64,000 bases of DNA from Candidula unifasciata (GCA_905116865.2 CAJHNH020008444.1:365001-429000); one strand, 5' to 3'; positions 39,201 through 46,139 are shown, numbered from the stretch's first letter. The notes: generated by a model not told the origin, from the sequence alone. Translations and numbers: made by a program.

Positions 39201-41207
39201 TTTGCCTCCCTTCATCACTTCCTCTTTGTATACCTCCCTCCCATTCTCCTGCTCTGCCTTTTTTCTCTTTCTTTGGTTCTCTCCCTCTGTCTGCTTGCCT
39301 CTCTGTGCTGTCCCTTTGTCTCTCTCTCCTTTGTGTCTACATCTCTCTCTGCTTGCATCTGCTTCTCACCCTGTCCCTTCTCTCTCCCTCTGTCTCCCTT
39401 CTTTCAACTCTTTGTCATATTTTCCTCCTTCCATATCTCTGTTTAGTTCCCTTTTTACTTCTCTTTTCATCTGCCCATCTCTGTATCTGCATTCCCTCTT
39501 TCTGTATTTGTCTCCCTCTCTGTCTTTTGCTGTCCCTTCCCCACTTTTCCTCATCATGTCTCCATCCCTCCCTCTCATTTTTTCCCCCTTCCCCAGACTT
39601 CTTTTCCTTCTTTTCTCTACCTTCATCTGTCCATCTTTACACTGTTTCTCCCAGCCTACCTCAGCATGTGTCTTCCTCTCTCTTCATGACTCTCTCTCTC
39701 TACCCTAACCCTCTCAGGTACCAGGTCCAGAACAGACAGGACTTCAGTTTGCTGCCCTCTACCACCAAGCCCTAAAAAAAAATTTCAAACACTATATCAA
39801 GCTCAGGGGCCGACCAACACGAAGATGGGCACAGGATATAAGTGACTCCTTGAGTATAAAAAAGTACATGAGGCGGGAGAGCTGGTGAGAGACCGAGGTT
39901 TTTTTGTCAGAACAAAGGAAATGCTACATGATGATGATATCTGTGCTGGTATACCAACACATGTGGCACAAATAAAGTACCTTGTGTGCTCAGTACACCC
40001 TTGAACAAGGCAAAAATCTTGTTTCAGTATTACACCGAGACAACCTTGAAAAAAACTAACGAGACCTTGAAAAAGACCTTGAAAAGCCTTGAAATTGATT
40101 GGTAAATTTGGCTATGAACCCTGACTTAACAGTGAAGGAAACTTTACCTTCTAAGTCTTTACCCTAACCAGTCTGTGTGTGCCGTCTGCTCTGATTTAAG
40201 AGCTTGGAGAAACTTGTCAGCTGAGACCATGGGGTCATTGTACTCTTTATGTTTGGCCAAGTAACATTACAGTGGGCAGGGACTAAAGTTGTCTCAGTAC
40301 ATGCAGCAACAGTGACAAACAACACTCAGACTCCATAATAGATGGGCTGAAACACAAGTTTCACTCACAAACGTTTATTTGCCCTTCTACCCATGCACAC
40401 GCATCTGTTCCCTGTGGCTAGTTCTGGTTTAGAGTGAAATGAAGAGAGCGTCTGCTTAAATATCAAACAGCTCTAGTAACTACTCACACGACAGAATATC
40501 ATGCATACACTCAAACTTTGCAGTCAATCGCACGTTCTGGCTGAAACATTCATTCGACATAGTTGGCAGTCATAACCTTGCATCCATCATTGGCAGTTAC
40601 AGGATGGCCAGATATTCACAGCCACTGTAGGTTGCTTGAGTTGATTCAGCTGTCTGGTTGACACACATTCATTGCTTCACTTGGCTCATCCAGAACTCTC
40701 CTAATAGGATAAACTTGTGTGATTACATCCATAAAGGAGATTATTTGGTTACAGAATTATTCACAATGTCTGCTAGTTTGAGTGGCATCCGTGGCTTAGG
40801 CATTAGTCTGACTTGTAATGCAGCGCACCGCGATCGAAACCCACTGCTGGCTGCGTGGCTTTTTATCGTGGTATGGGGCGTCGCAGGTCGACCTAGCCTA
40901 AAATGGGTACCAGAATGGCTGTCCTGGGGAAGTAGAGACGACCAGCGTAATGCTGACCACATTACCCACCTAGTGCTGATTGGTCTGTAAAAATATGGGT
41001 GCTCTTCTCATATGCCTAATGCTCCTAAGACGTGAAAAGGGATCTTTTTTTTTTTATTGCTAGTTTGTGTAGAACATCTATAGCAGTTGCTACTGCAGGA
41101 AATTGTTGCATGGTTTCTCATGTTTTCCTTTTATTCAACAGAACACGTCCTCATCCATTGACCTAGAACAAGTGTTAACCAAGGCTAGAGAACTGTACAG
41201 TATGTAA
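8996..41207 (+). CDS. TBC1D13: TBC1 domain family member 13 (Rab GTPase-activating protein), complete, 14 exons
   Basis: Coding exons: 8996-9015, 9129-9205, 14819-14859, 16162-16223, 17787-17880, 20693-20775, 22650-22812, 25699-25830, 28540-28606, 31230-31328, 32677-32820, 34952-35033, 36556-36613, 41142-41207. All junctions are GT-AG and in phase; the joined frame is 1188 nt, 395 aa (human about 400). The protein starts MAGYQQRLKYFQDILEADV. It carries the TBC arginine-finger motif IxxDxxR (I121 to R127, across the exon 6/7 junction) and the glutamine finger YVQ (222-224, end of exon 8), followed by GMNEI. Other TBC blocks are HWEVVERILFVYAKLNPG, FRWITLLLSQEF and IWDSLFAD. TBC proteins stimulate GTP hydrolysis by Rabs; vertebrate TBC1D13 acts on Rab35 in membrane and glucose-transporter traffic. 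The Rab target here is inferred. The first exons are tiny (20, 77, 41 and 62 nt) and hard to predict; the start is chosen because it joins in phase to the conserved FQDIL block and has a good start context. Confidence 0.95.
9311..9472 (+). repeat. SR-A dispersed repeat (partial)
   Basis: Carries the family hallmarks: atctgactcatctgtatgcagact, ggttcctt, cagatgcactccgacttcgaagg, tagtcgactcctatgacatgc, gggcccctgaacccaca. SR-A is a ~300-bp family with about 18 copies in this window; full copies end in a (GAA)n/(TTC)n tract next to gcgttcactggctgtaaa, which suggests a SINE read on the opposite strand. In TBC1D13 intron 2. Confidence 0.75.
9740..9830 (-). repeat. tRNA-like SINE fragment
   Basis: The block gccaggaattgaacctgtcacctt...ctatggaaacaagtgcactaagaacatg recurs at 57495-57570. 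Inverted, it reads like a B box (ggttcaattcctggc). Confidence 0.45.
9930..10290. repeat. Degenerate tandem repeat, ~35-bp unit
   Basis: Units of the type tagatgatttaaagacagtagactacacatgacag, irregular in spacing. TBC1D13 intron 2. Confidence 0.8.
10298..10563 (+). mobile_element. 3' part of a LINE/hAT-like composite element (family G)
   Basis: Matches the 3' end of the large element at 36924-40123: MRRERW coding start, then gtgtgctcggtacacccttgaacaagg, and the same terminal ctatgaaccctg. Because both copies share the end, it is an established repeat family. Confidence 0.65.
10940..11060 (+). repeat. Tandem duplication of an SR-A2 segment
   Basis: Two near-identical ~46-bp copies of ctttgtattgtggtttacagctaggctgttatatctg..cgttttggct. 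The same sequence type is in 19560-19730 and 52035-52175 (subfamily A2). Confidence 0.75.
11610..11875 (+). repeat. SR-A dispersed repeat
   Basis: Near full-length copy from caccagctgtaagctccagc to gggccccgggatcaga. TBC1D13 intron 2. Confidence 0.8.
12484..13180. mobile_element. piggyBac-type non-autonomous element with perfect TIRs and TTAA
   Basis: Left end TTAACCTTTAGCACCCCACA at 12484-12503; right end at 13161-13180 is its exact reverse complement. The outer TTAA on each side is the piggyBac target-site duplication, so the element proper is 12488-13176 (689 bp). The right terminal block is also partly repeated just inside (about 13110-13130). No transposase frame, so it is non-autonomous. 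TBC1D13 intron 2. Confidence 0.88.
13294..13580 (+). mobile_element. tRNA-derived SINE
   Basis: Head gccgcgttagtgcagtcgataag resembles a tRNA A-box region and cggtcggtgttcaaaaccggg a B box. It ends in short tandem CTTTAC units (gactttacctttacctttg). TBC1D13 intron 2. Confidence 0.6.
13684..14120 (+). repeat. Two SR-A fragments in series
   Basis: 13684-13805 carries the 5' half (caccagctataaactgtgg...gtatgcagactcttgg) and 13990-14120 the second half (agactcttggttccttgcct...ttgactcatatgacatgc). The insert between contains a PolIII-neutral AT-rich stretch. Confidence 0.65.
14870..14945 (+). repeat. 21-bp tandem repeat beside exon 3 donor
   Basis: About 3.5 copies of tgtgttgtgtgtgtacatgtg start ~10 bp after the exon 3 splice donor at 14860. 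Confidence 0.9.
15085..15490 (-). mobile_element. LINE 3'-end fragment (family E)
   Basis: Matches 30295-30610 and 35637-35730. Diagnostic blocks are aatggagcataggccctcaac, ttctatcctt and gcaaagacattctagttat. On the minus strand the better copy at 30335-30535 encodes a reverse-transcriptase C-terminal tail. Confidence 0.65.
16445..16725 (+). mobile_element. tRNA-derived SINE (family B)
   Basis: Head gcggcgtctgtggcttaggcg includes an A-box-like segment; gtgatcgaaaccc fits a B box. The body has gtaccaggatggct, cgtaatgctgaccacattaccc and ends in A/T-rich ctttactttta. Copy 2 is at 40785-41055, and 54255-54505 and 45525-45660 share the body. TBC1D13 intron 4. Confidence 0.75.
17265..17480 (+). 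repeat. SR-A dispersed repeat
   Basis: From gcgttcaccagttgtaaactc to the G-rich tract at 17467-17485. TBC1D13 intron 4, ending ~300 bp before exon 5. Confidence 0.75.
17540..17695 (+). repeat. Dispersed repeat, family D
   Basis: Shares ggtgacacaaagtgccaccat and atgaggatcaccc-type blocks with 24790-24985, 30795-30990 and (inverted) 60250-60500. Possible SINE; no box motifs clear enough to say. Confidence 0.65.
18000..19490. other. Intronic sequence without a recognised element
   Basis: AT-rich part of TBC1D13 intron 5. Besides short poly-T runs I see no exon, repeat boundary or coding block. Confidence 0.5.
19500..19740 (+). repeat. SR-A2 dispersed repeat
   Basis: Subfamily with tctggtttacagctagactg and ccttttggcccaacacat in place of the usual first half, then the standard gcagtgggtctgttctt...ggggtcccagagcccacaca end. 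Confidence 0.7.
20205..20440 (-). mobile_element. LINE reverse-transcriptase C-terminal fragment
   Basis: Minus strand encodes GKRSRGRPRETLRRTI, then DLQQIATDRRAWRVMTSALC and a stop soon after. This GRPRxTxRR ... DR..W..M..ALC pattern is the usual C terminus of RTE/CR1-type ORF2. TBC1D13 intron 5. Confidence 0.75.
20835..20965 (+). mobile_element. tRNA-like SINE
   Basis: Contains gggctgcatggtgtccacctcaggtgctagaagctctgggttcaatcccc: a tRNA-like stretch with a good B box (gggttcaatcccc). The following acttgagttagaagaagaacagagcacttatgggtta recurs at 55762-55803. Confidence 0.6.
21425..22600. repeat. 17-bp / 34-bp minisatellite
   Basis: First part (21520-22180) has 34-bp dimers of taatgctgtcacacctg and taatgttttcatggcta; second part (22190-22590) has 17-bp tgctgtcatgcctgtaa monomers with gctgtgctgtcat insertions. 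Array ends ~50 bp before the exon 7 acceptor in TBC1D13 intron 6. Confidence 0.92.
23511..23813 (-). mobile_element. LINE reverse-transcriptase C-terminal part (3' flank of a minisatellite)
   Basis: Minus strand encodes CQTWTL, a stop, then CEMRCLRKTANLTIRDKVRN, DIIRQTVGTTPCSKLIEKQK, IEWFGHLVRMQPEQIPMQAP and ARDNPRRRWTDDIRELL: the well-known end of RTE-like ORF2. It continues the same protein as 24591-24745 across the tandem array. Confidence 0.8.
23814..24590. repeat. 31-bp minisatellite inside a LINE RT sequence
   Basis: About 18 near-perfect copies of a 31-bp unit (+ strand tggcactggtagcacagtgt then tggtgtgaata), a scrambled ~110-bp stretch at 24370-24480, then 3-4 more copies. Because 31 is not divisible by 3 and the unit has no stop in any minus frame, all three minus frames stay open as a 31-aa repeat. 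The ORFs of 268-327 aa here are therefore artefacts. Confidence 0.95.
24591..24745 (-). mobile_element. LINE reverse-transcriptase part (5' flank of the minisatellite)
   Basis: Minus strand encodes KEFKYLESIFSEDGRIDREI, ETRCQQASAHIYKLTPLLRQ and PNISTSAKK. This precedes the IFxPTLxYQCQTW block in intact relatives; that block is what the minisatellite has amplified. Confidence 0.8.
24790..24985 (+). repeat. Dispersed repeat, family D
   Basis: acacaagcgataaacacctg, gtgtgccaccatgtggatgagg, gtccc-gaaacc, cccggcaagagccaggatgggg. See also 30795-30990. Confidence 0.7.
25185..25465 (+). repeat. SR-A dispersed repeat
   Basis: Nearly complete copy from gcgttcactggctgtaaacc to gacctgggaaccaata. TBC1D13 intron 7. 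Confidence 0.8.
25493..25662. mobile_element. hAT-type miniature element with perfect 8-bp TSD
   Basis: Element starts CAGGGCCATGCAAC and ends with the inverted GTTGATTAGCCCTG. It is flanked by identical 8-bp duplications gcctagac (25485-25492 and 25663-25670). CAGGG ends plus an 8-bp duplication are hAT hallmarks. No coding capacity. It sits only 36 bp upstream of TBC1D13 exon 8. Confidence 0.88.
26273..26440. mobile_element. Small inverted-repeat element
   Basis: Left arm caggtcatgggacagtctaa, right arm atgttggactgtcctgtgac (imperfect inverse). The middle (taggctgcactctctcatgg, ttagggccagttct, ggtcgttaaaagc) matches the middle of 48222-48662. TBC1D13 intron 8. Confidence 0.6.
26806..26952. 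mobile_element. piggyBac-like MITE
   Basis: TTAACTCTTTGAGTCCCA at the left, TGGGACTTAAAGAGTTA at the right: inverse of each other with one mismatch. The left TTAA (26806-26809) is intact, the right is TTAC where a 35-bp poly-C (26952-26986) begins. TBC1D13 intron 8. Confidence 0.75.
26952..26986. repeat. Poly-C tract
   Basis: 35 consecutive C. Long C/G homopolymers also occur at 7434, 21308, 36219, 38944, 39061 and 49300. Confidence 0.95.
27195..27295 (+). mobile_element. tRNA-like SINE fragment
   Basis: gcagtagctggcatacttgccttgg followed by a B-box-like gtttcaatccc and a short tail ending aaaaacttgaccc. A similar ending (aaaatcttgacctgacc) is at 47155. Confidence 0.5.
27332..28480 (+). mobile_element. 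LINE RT/RNase H fragment, frame-broken
   Basis: Longest frame is 27650-28318. It encodes an RNase H domain with the four acidic positions visible: YTDGSA (D), YDAETQAIK (E), ILTDAKSVLEAL (D) and PGNEKADQLAG (D). The block usually reading WxPSHxGVxGN is WIPSYCEVPGN, so the conserved His is Tyr. A tail with CTCGKVPQTAEHVL then hits a stop (28316-28318) before the usual LxxC. Upstream frames (27332-27547, 27519-27764) are the same element with frameshifts. Sense-oriented in TBC1D13 intron 8, ends ~60 bp before exon 9. Confidence 0.8.
29560..30125. repeat. 35-bp minisatellite
   Basis: Consensus gcactttcctaccctagatg then tcacgtatatcttgt; ragged at 29480-29760, regular at 29760-30125. TBC1D13 intron 9. 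Confidence 0.92.
30295..30610 (-). mobile_element. LINE C-terminal fragment (family E, best copy)
   Basis: Minus strand encodes RKSRWHWIGHTLRKQENSIT, then RMSLHWNLEGHRNKGRPKNT and WRRKLENEV, with TWRELVEGLCSI in the adjacent frame. This is the RWxWIGHTLR...GRPKNTWRR tail of non-LTR retrotransposon ORF2. TBC1D13 intron 9. Confidence 0.8.
30795..30990 (+). repeat. Dispersed repeat, family D
   Basis: Best-preserved copy: cacacaagcgataaacaccc, ggtgacacaaagtgccacca, gaggtcccggaaaccc, gcccggctatatttaggacc, ending atgcatcccacaaaggggatga. Confidence 0.75.
31385..31480 (+). mobile_element. tRNA-like SINE fragment
   Basis: tgggcttagaggttacagtg...ggctcaaatctgacagggttcaaatctc: A-box-like and B-box-like segments with tRNA-like spacing. 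TBC1D13 intron 10. Confidence 0.5.
31790..31895 (-). mobile_element. LINE RT tail abutting a minisatellite
   Basis: In one minus frame it reads RKWRYIGHILGRNEHRITKQ then VLKREIAGLRKQD, a degenerate RWxYIGHILR-type ORF2 tail. A related copy is at 36385-36480. Confidence 0.55.
31890..32470. repeat. 39-bp minisatellite (13-aa period)
   Basis: About 15 copies of catttctcttgtaactgttg ataccagtggttggccaga; one short, rearranged unit near 32040-32095. As 39 is a multiple of three, one + frame reads SLVTVDTSGWPDI repeatedly; that ORF is an artefact. TBC1D13 intron 10, ends ~200 bp before exon 11. Confidence 0.95.
32965..33250 (+). repeat. SR-A dispersed repeat
   Basis: Full copy starting with the TTC tract (32960-32972) and ending ggccccggaacccacattgg. 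TBC1D13 intron 11. Confidence 0.8.
33595..34085. repeat. ~54-bp minisatellite
   Basis: Nine or so copies of aaggatgtttaccatcttta / aggatcacaggagggagctt / gccctgtaactgtg, with tttacatcttt deletion variants. TBC1D13 intron 11. Confidence 0.95.
34555..34690 (+). mobile_element. Retrotransposon relic (family RH-1)
   Basis: Inverse match to 4620-4760: ggaagaagtatggatagggcagac and caagacagtgaactgccggttggaaatggg. TBC1D13 intron 11. Confidence 0.55.
35065..35215 (-). mobile_element. LINE RT fragment
   Basis: Minus strand encodes NNDTTRRVGTEPILNFIGRQ then QIKWFGNVTRLN, similar to the VGTxPxxxxIxxxQIxWFGHxxR block of RTE-type ORF2. Starts ~30 bp after the exon 12 donor. Confidence 0.65.
35216..35455 (-). 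repeat. SR-A dispersed repeat (inverted)
   Basis: Reverse orientation copy ending in tctacagccactgaatgcgaa. TBC1D13 intron 12. Confidence 0.75.
35637..35730 (-). mobile_element. LINE tail (family E, short)
   Basis: aatggagcataggccctcaaccaactcacgccaagtcgttctat...: truncated copy; minus strand reads MAKDRTTWRELVEGLCSIGG. Confidence 0.65.
36219..36253. repeat. Poly-G tract
   Basis: 35 consecutive G. Confidence 0.95.
37575..39720. repeat. ~2.1-kb polypyrimidine-rich region
   Basis: The + strand is overwhelmingly C and T, with runs such as TCTCTCTC, CCCTCC, poly-C and two poly-G islands (37770, 39061). A ~100-bp segment is repeated with divergence (37730-37840 and 39010-39110: cttcctag...gttg, poly-G, then ctttgatgt). 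The Leu/Ser/Pro-rich frames up to 220 aa are composition artefacts. Confidence 0.85.
38396..38460 (+). repeat. 17-bp tandem triplet
   Basis: Three copies of tgacctatttatgtgtc. Confidence 0.9.
40785..41055 (+). mobile_element. tRNA-derived SINE (family B, second copy)
   Basis: gcatccgtggcttaggcatt, gcgatcgaaaccc, aaaatgggtaccagaatggct, gtaatgctgaccacattacccacc, ending in poly-T. Close to 16445-16725. It ends ~85 bp before the last TBC1D13 exon. Confidence 0.78.
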
Positions 41208-41554
41208 CGATGGCCATTTATAGGCAATTATTGGTGAGTGTACTGTACATTTTAAGAACGATGAACTCATAGTCCATATTGCAGGTGGATAACCCCATTC
41301 AACCGGCAGTGAAGTTATAATTAGGACACCTGTAAAGGTTTCTTCAGTATGCTGAAACTTGCAGTCCATTGTGAGTGATGGTTGTACTAACCACAATTTC
41401 TGCATGTTTATTAATTGCCTTTACTACATTGGTGCAGGAAAAAATCAATTTAAAAAAAATGGTGTGGGGGGGTGTAAGATTTGATTACAGCTTTAAGTTG
41501 ACTACAGAATTGGCTGGCAAAATATCCTCTTCTTCCTGTGCCCTTTATCCTTCA

Positions 41555-42035
41555 ATGGAACATAGAATCCCTCACTGGAACCTGGAATCCCTCACTGGAA
41601 CCTAGAATCCCTCACTGGAATAGAGAATCCCTCACTGGAACATAGATCCCTCACTGGAACCTAGAATCCCTCATTGGAACCTAGAATCCCTCATTGGAAC
41701 ATAGATCCCTCACTGGAACCTAGAATCCCTCATTGGAACATAGATCCCTCACTGGAACCTAGAATCCCTCATTGGAACATAGATCCCTCACTGGAACCTA
41801 GAATCCCTCATTGGAACATAGATCCCTCACTGGAACCTAGAATCCCTCATTGGAACATAGATCCCTCACTGGAACCTAAAATCCCTCATTGGAACATAGA
41901 TCCCTCATTGGAACATAGATCCCTCACTGGAACCTAGAATCCCTCATTGGAACATAGATCCCTCACTGGAACCTAGAATCCCTCATTGGAACATAGATCC
42001 CTCATTGGAACATAGATCCCTCACTGGAACCTAGA
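41555..42035. repeat. ~20-bp / 39-bp minisatellite in a LINE-tail context
   Basis: Units ctggaacctagaatccctca and ttggaacatagatccctca alternate. The first unit (tcaatggaacatagaatccctc) and the sequence after the array (catctccatgtcttctcc, cattgcaaggacatttt) match the LINE family E tail on both sides of its aatggagcataggccctcaa word. Confidence 0.92.
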
Positions 42036-42186
42036 AAAAAGGTCATCTCCATGTCTTCTCCATTTGATTCCCTCAGTCTTTAATTCTCCTAATTGGTCTC
42101 CCTTTATTTCATTAACTCTGTTGGTTTCATTGCAAGGACATTTTCAGCATTGAAAACAATGATGGTCATGTAGAGCATGTTGTATA

Positions 42187-42192
42187 AATAAA
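42187..42192 (+). terminator. Candidate TBC1D13 polyadenylation signal
   Basis: AATAAA ~980 nt after the TBC1D13 stop, beyond the minisatellite. Only a hexamer; weak evidence. Confidence 0.25.
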
Positions 42193-42232
42193 AACTAGTT
42201 TTCATTAAAATAATTTTTGTATTTGTATTCTT

Positions 42233-42455
42233 CCTATGTATGGAAACTTATGGAACACCCTGTATTATTCCTATGTATGGAAACTTATGGAACACCCTGT
42301 ATTATTCCTATGTATGGAAACTTATGGAACACCCTGTATTATTCCTATGTATGGAAACTTATGGAACACCCTGTATTATTCCTATGAATGGAAACTTATG
42401 GAACACCCTGTATTATTCCTATGTATGGAAACCTATGGAACACCCTGTATTCTAA
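42233..42455. repeat. 37-bp minisatellite
   Basis: Six copies of ttcctatgtatggaaactta tggaacaccctgtatta, almost perfect. Confidence 0.96.
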
Positions 42456-43289
42456 CCAAATGTTATGTTTTTCATTTTGTCACTGCTCCAGGTTGAACAG
42501 GGTTTGAGTGATGAGTGCTTTTACTAGGAGTTCTGCTGGATCCCTTCCCTGAAAGCTACACAAATATATATATCAGTGAAAGACATATTGTGTAGACTTG
42601 TTGCGTACAGCAGTGAACTCTTTTATTATATTGTGACTTAAACTGAGGGATGTGCTGTGTACAGGGAACTTGGTTTTGACTGGCTTTGTTGCTGATTGGT
42701 AAAATTATAAACTCTTTGAGTCCAAGGCTGTTGTTGCCACAACCCTTTTGTTGTCCAAAGAGTTTTAGCTTCAAGGTAGTAAACATATTTTTCCATAATT
42801 TACAAGACAACCCGTGTGTTTTTTTCCAGGCCAAAATTAATAAATACATATTTTAAACACATTCCATTTTTAAGATGACCCCTAATTTTAAACTTTAAAA
42901 ACAAACTTGGGAAACATATTGTCTTATACACGAAAAAATATGGTAATATTTTGGTTTAAAGTAGTTCAACAGAGACGCTGCAGAAAAGAAGTTAAATCAC
43001 TCAGATCCAAGGGGTTAATCTAACGATTCTTTGGTAGAAAAAAAAAAGCACATTCTCTCTGGAAACACGAAGAAACATGTGGTGAAAGTACAGTCAGCAC
43101 TGTGCAATCCTTTGGTTCAGATCTGTAGAAGTGGACTATGTCTAAATTGAGGGCTTCAAGTGATATTATGTACATAATTTATAGGGTCTTCATTGCTGTT
43201 TCACAAATTCATTAAGCTGTAGTCAGCACTGTGCTTTTCTTTTAGTGTGTTCTGCAGAAGTGAACTTTTAGTGGGAATTATTTTTAGTG

Positions 43290-43550
43290 TTTCCCTGGGT
43301 CCCATTTTGGGGGGTCAAGAATGTACCCACTGCCTCACTAACAAGCATGATGTAAAAGGTGATGAATTAGGGATTTGTCCTTCAAAATCAAAGTGCCTGA
43401 GAGCTTAGGAACCAATAGTCTGCACACAAGTAGACCAGATCTGTAAAACAGATGTGCACACACAATTCAGGTTCTGGAACTAGACAAGTCCAAAAGTGGA
43501 CAAACACCCAGAACTGTACAGTCGGTCTCGGCTAAGAAGAAGAAGATTAA
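43290..43550 (-). repeat. SR-A dispersed repeat (inverted)
   Basis: Runs from gggtcccattttgggg to ctaagaagaagaag; the GAA end fits a SINE tail in this orientation. The stretch 42460-43285 before it shows no gene, only a short palindrome (aaactctttg at 42709, caaagagttt at 42756). Confidence 0.78.
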
Positions 43551-44304
43551 CAGGTTGTTCAGAGATAAGATTGTCTTCTTTGCATCAAGCTTATTTGATC
43601 TGGCTCTATCTCTCTCTCTGCAGAGCTGCGGGTCCAAAGGGGTCTAACAAATAATTGTGTTTATTAATCAATTTGGTGTAACGTGAATCCACATAGGGAA
43701 GTGATTGGTGCTGACTTTGTTTCAATATAAATGCCTGCACACATTGTCTGAGCACTCGTGGGTTCTCTGTGAAGATTTGAAAACTTGGGTGCTGGCTGAC
43801 TTTCATCAGAAGTAGAGATAAGGCTTTGGTCTTTTAATCATGCATTTTTTCATGTTTTAATAAATTGAGAGGATAATATGAAATGATTGTAAAATATATT
43901 CAACTCTTGTATCATTGTGTGGCTTCTGTTTGTCATATCTTGCCTTATACATTTGTGAAATAATGCATGTAGAACAGAACATTGTAGAATCTCCGGGGCC
44001 ATCAAACAAATATTGTCACATAGCACGTCTTTAGAATTTCATTTTTATCTCATCATGCCTGATTGACTTGATTATGTGCCTGTTTTCCCCCACATCATAT
44101 TCAGGTTTTTTAATTGTCTTGTAACCGCTGCCATCTTGGTCAACCACTGCCTTGTCTTCCAAGAATCATCTTCCCCTATCTTAGCTGAAAAACCAGAGAG
44201 ACATGCAAGGGTGGAACTGGCATTTCACAAATCAGAGAAACATTAGAAATAGGTCAAGTCGTGATTCAGCACAGCACTTACAGGCTAGACTTCGTAGTTG
44301 GCAT

Positions 44305-44640
44305 CCTTTAAATATTTTCTCCCTAGTATGCAGGTGTGTTGGGAAATGAATGAGCCGACGGACTGGTTGCTGCTACGTCACTGGATGGAGACTTGATGAA
44401 TGATGAGCTATATGTGATCAAATGAACAATGCAGAAGTGTGAATAGATATCATTATGGTCTGGACAGAATGTAGCGGCACACAGTGACCAGGGGATATGG
44501 CACATACTTAGAGGAAAGGCAAGATGGACATACAATCAAACTGGTACCACTGGCATTTGAACTCTTCACTCGCTGCTGAAGATGGGGACAGAGTGTTTAT
44601 GGGAGTGTCCCAGGTGCTCTGATATTGGTTCTTAACATGT
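44305..44640 (+). mobile_element. RNase H relic (family RH-2)
   Basis: YAGVLGNE, stop, ADGLVAATSLDGDLMNDEL, later TLHSLLKMGTECLWECPRCS. Same layout as 3426-3868, with in-frame stops. Confidence 0.65.
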
Positions 44641-45149
44641 AGGCTAGTTGTAAAACATTTCTTCCTCAGATTTGAAATATTTTATCGTCAGCAGACTCCA
44701 TCTCTTTGCCCAAAAGATATTCTATTGAATTCTGATGACTGTATTGTATTTTCTGTCGCCAGCTGCATTGCGTGGGATCTTGTTAACTTCCATGTTTTCT
44801 AGTCACTGTCAGATACATGTTTATCACCGGATCTGTTTGTAATTACAAATCGCAGACGGCATTTACAGTCATTGTGTATCCAGGTCAAAGATCAATACAG
44901 GTTACAGGTCATGCTGAGTAATTGTCTTAAGTGTGTGAAGGACATGCAGTTTTACCTATACCAGATCCTTGTTTTATGTGATGAAGTGAGCAGTTCTCTT
45001 CATCTCTTATTTACCGTTAACTAATTGTTACAGGCTGATACTGCATTTTACACTGGAATATCTTAAATAACGTAAGAAACACATTCACATGGATTGACTC
45101 CCTCTAAGAGAAATAGATGGGAAAAAAGAATAGAGATTCAAATATTAGG

Positions 45150-45435
45150 ATCTCTGTGTTGGTTCCGGGGCCCTTTTATAGGGAAAACAAGAATAGACCC
45201 ACTGCCTACCCAAAAGAAAGTCGTAAAGAGTCGACTAATTGGGAGCTTCCTTCCAAGTCAGAGTGCATCTGCCTGAGAGGCAAGAAACCAGCAGTCTGCA
45301 TACAGAAAAGTCAGATCTGTCAAACGGATGCACAAGCAACACTCAGGTTCTGGAACAGGACTGCAGTCCAGAAGTGGACGAACAACCAGAACTTTCTGCC
45401 AGAGTTTACAACTGGTGAATGCGAAGAAGAAGAAA
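45150..45435 (-). repeat. SR-A dispersed repeat (inverted)
   Basis: Full copy from ggttccggggcccttttata to ggtgaatgcgaagaagaaga. Followed at 45525-45660 by a degenerate family B SINE body. Confidence 0.8.
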
Positions 45436-46139
45436 TATTAGGAGTAGCAGCGCCAGATGCTTATCTGCTGGTTCAAATACGCAGAAAGGCACATTTTTAT
45501 AAATGACCTAGGTTTAAAGGTCTACCCGGCCCAAAACAGATACCAGAAAATTTAATGGGAAGTAAAAATAGTTTGCATGATTTTGACTATGTCATCCATC
45601 GAGTACCAGTTGATTTTTTTTTTTTAAACATATGGGTGTAACATCATATATGAAGTGAAAAAGTTCTTACTTGACAACTATCACACATAAAAGTTTAAAC
45701 TGCTGGCCACATCCAAATTTGAATTTAGCACTTGAGATGAGTGGCAGTCGTTCCCCGTTAATTATTTCCCATAATTTTTCTTACATTTCAGTGTCTGTTG
45801 TGGACATCTTAGCTGTTGTTTTTAAATGGTTATGTGTAATGTATGTGGTCATCATTACTTGTCTGATAGGAGGCTGTGTGAGAACTTGACTTGGGGAAGG
45901 TTACATGTCCTAGCTGTTGCTGTCCAGTGTACTGGCCTAGTTATGTTATCTTCAGTTGGTACCACATTCATAAGACATCTCTGCCAAGTTCAGACTTCAT
46001 GTTACTCTGTAACTATGAAGGGGGGGGGGGGGGGAGAAAGGGGTTATAACTGTTTTGCATGGTTGAACAGGACTTCTGGGTTTTGTATGTGTAGGATTCT
46101 CATCCTTGATGTGTTAAAGCAGGGAATCACAGGATATAC

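Larger units (their letters stand above)
36924..40123 (+). mobile_element. ~3.2-kb hAT-like composite insertion in TBC1D13 intron 13
   Basis: Begins cagggttcgtagtggaccgg and ends aatttggctatgaaccctg, so the outer CAGGGTTC/GAACCCTG are inverted. Both sub-ends carry the accttgaa-type words seen in the 3' copy at 10298-10563. Near the 3' side (39800-39890) the + strand encodes KLRGRPTRRWAQDISDSLSI then KKYMRRE, a LINE-type C-terminal tail. Flanks (acttta / acttaa) are only weakly alike, so no certain target-site duplication. The middle is a long pyrimidine-rich stretch. Confidence 0.6.

Noticed and set aside
39113..39775. 220-aa Leu/Ser/Pro-rich frame resembling a membrane protein
   Set aside because: Result of polypyrimidine composition (CTN, TCN, TTN, CCN codons). 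No conserved block, several parallel frames open.
36924..40123. Certain 8-bp target duplication for the large intron 13 element
   Set aside because: The flanks next to CAGGG/CCCTG are ttacttta and acttaaca; they only agree when shifted, so the duplication is not claimed.
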